A stretch of 64,000 nt of DNA from Gandjariella thermophila. Its GTDB lineage: Bacteria; Actinomycetota; Actinomycetes; Mycobacteriales; Pseudonocardiaceae. The stretch spans positions 1 to 64,000 of the forward strand of contig NZ_BJFL01000014.1 of NCBI RefSeq assembly GCF_005405885.1, written 5' to 3'. The position numbers and the translations under genes are program-made. The notes below the pieces were generated by a model. That model searched no databases. It had not been told where the DNA came from and worked only from the letters and a program-made list of their open reading frames with translations. Below are positions 63,149-64,000 of the stretch, one piece after another (the stretch's first letter is position 1; the number at the start of each line of letters is the position of its first letter).

Positions 63149-64000
63149 TCACCCGCCGGGCCGCACCGCGTCCAGCAATTCCGGTCCCCGCGCGGCCAGC
63201 CGGCGATACGCGAGGCGCCCCCACCACCAGCCGAGCAGCGCACCGGAACCGATTCCGATCGGAATGCCGAGCCATGTCAACGTTGCCAGGTGCAGCGCAT
63301 TGCCCAGACCGATCGCGAGACCGGGAGGTACCGCCGCGAACGCCAGCAGCAGCATGATGGCGAGCTGGCGGAGTACCCGCGCGCAGCCGGGGTTTCCACC
63401 GGAGGAAAACGGATTTCCATTCCCCTGCCGGGGCAGCGGGTATCCGGCGTACACGGACAGCAGCAGCACCATTCCGGCACCGGCGCCGAGCAGCGCCGGA
63501 GCCAGGCCGAGCACCCACGGGTACGCGTCTCCCGCGCCGGACACGCCGGGGGCGACCAGCGCGGCGGCCAGGGCCACCGGGCCCACCACGATCAGCCAGG
63601 CGAGCTGGCGGCCGCGCACGTCGGCCCGCTCGGCGCCCGGGGTCACCAGGGTCCGCCACAGCGCCGTGCCGTCCATCCCGTAGAGGTTGCCGGCCTGTAG
63701 GCAGGCGAACAGCACCAGCCACAGCGCGGCGTAGGGCACCAGGTTCACGCCGCTGTGCCGCGCACCCGCCGTGGAGAACACCGGCACCAGCAGCCCGACC
63801 AGCATCGACGAGAGCAGCACCACCCGGCGCCGCGCGTCCCGCCACCACATCCGCAGTTCCTTGCCGGCGACCGCGCCCACCGGGGTGGCCGGGAGCAGGC
63901 CCCGCCGCGGGTCCCGCTCGGTCCGCCGCCGGGCCCGCTCACCGCCGGAGGCGCCGGCCGGCACCGTGGTCATCCGCCGCACCAGCAGCCGCGACCAGGC
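63149..64000 (-). CDS. Membrane protein, probable ABC transporter permease (partial)
   Basis: The frame stays open to the right edge of the window (AWSRLLVRRMTT at the border), so this is the C-terminal part of a larger gene read on the minus strand. About six hydrophobic segments are visible, including VLLSSMLVGLLVPVFSTAG, AALWLVLFACLQAGNLYG, LAWLIVVGPVALAAALVAPG and WVLGLAPALLGAGAGMVLLLSVYAG. The pattern, with NLYGMDGTALW in a loop, resembles the large actinobacterial ABC transporter permease proteins. A Gly/Asn-rich loop (GNGNPFSSGGNPG) follows. Partner genes lie beyond the window. Confidence 0.6.
   Translation of the reverse strand, partial: AWSRLLVRRMTTVPAGASGGERARRRTERDPRRGLLPATPVGAVAGKELRMWWRDARRRVVLLSSMLVGLLVPVFSTAGARHSGVNLVPYAALWLVLFACLQAGNLYGMDGTALWRTLVTPGAERADVRGRQLAWLIVVGPVALAAALVAPGVSGAGDAYPWVLGLAPALLGAGAGMVLLLSVYAGYPLPRQGNGNPFSSGGNPGCARVLRQLAIMLLLAFAAVPPGLAIGLGNALHLATLTWLGIPIGIGSGALLGWWWGRLAYRRLAARGPELLDAVRPGG

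Overview
The window is high-GC actinobacterial chromosome (roughly 70 percent G+C by eye, many GTG starts, dense overlapping operons). The gene order dnaG - dgt - glyS - smtB/zur - uppS - recO - era - ybeY - phoH - rsmE - dnaJ2 - hrcA - hemW - sir/cysH/cysDN - lepA follows the Mycobacterium tuberculosis Rv2343c-Rv2405 neighbourhood. Codon style and accessory genes suggest a member of the Pseudonocardiales (Amycolatopsis-like), but the species cannot be fixed from this sequence.

Bases 1-6,670 are a foreign island. It holds the end of a glycosyltransferase translationally coupled to a truncated alanyl-tRNA-synthetase-like gene, a replication-relaxation family gene, two arrays of short repeats phased at about one helical turn, a complete 884-bp IS5-type insertion sequence with inverted ends and a 3-bp duplication, and a large serine recombinase. 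The last codons of the recombinase run into the 3' end of a CAT-anticodon tRNA gene, which marks the likely attachment junction. No second copy of the tRNA end is seen, so the other island boundary lies left of the window.

From 6.8 to 36.3 kb the genes are mostly conserved housekeeping: tRNA-Asn, trans-aconitate methyltransferase, primase, an ECF41-type sigma factor, a serpin, dGTPase-like hydrolase, a DesKR-like two-component system with its ABC exporter, peptidase E, GlyRS, the ArsR/Zur metal regulators next to a putative metal-linked permease pair, decaprenyl diphosphate synthase, RecO, Era, a CorC-type protein, YbeY, PhoH, HIT, RsmE, DnaJ and HrcA, then HemW.

From 38.1 to 46.8 kb lies an assimilatory sulfur operon: a 28-codon leader peptide, sulfite reductase, a small zinc-ribbon protein, APS reductase, CysD, CysN, an SsuABC-like importer and a sirohydrochlorin-chelatase-like protein that would support the siroheme of the reductase.

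From 46.9 to 64 kb the content is accessory: a Uma2 nuclease, an enoyl-CoA hydratase, a multicopper-oxidase homologue that has lost most copper ligands, a barstar/RNase Sa pair separated by a repeated element also found 13 kb away, two paralogous FitAB/VapBC-type toxin-antitoxin modules sharing a palindromic operator, an amino-acid permease, a nitronate monooxygenase, an orphan PCMT-like methyltransferase, an IclR regulator, lepA, a VOC protein, an LPXTG-type surface protein, and the end of a membrane protein at the right edge. Several long perfect hairpins separate transcription units.
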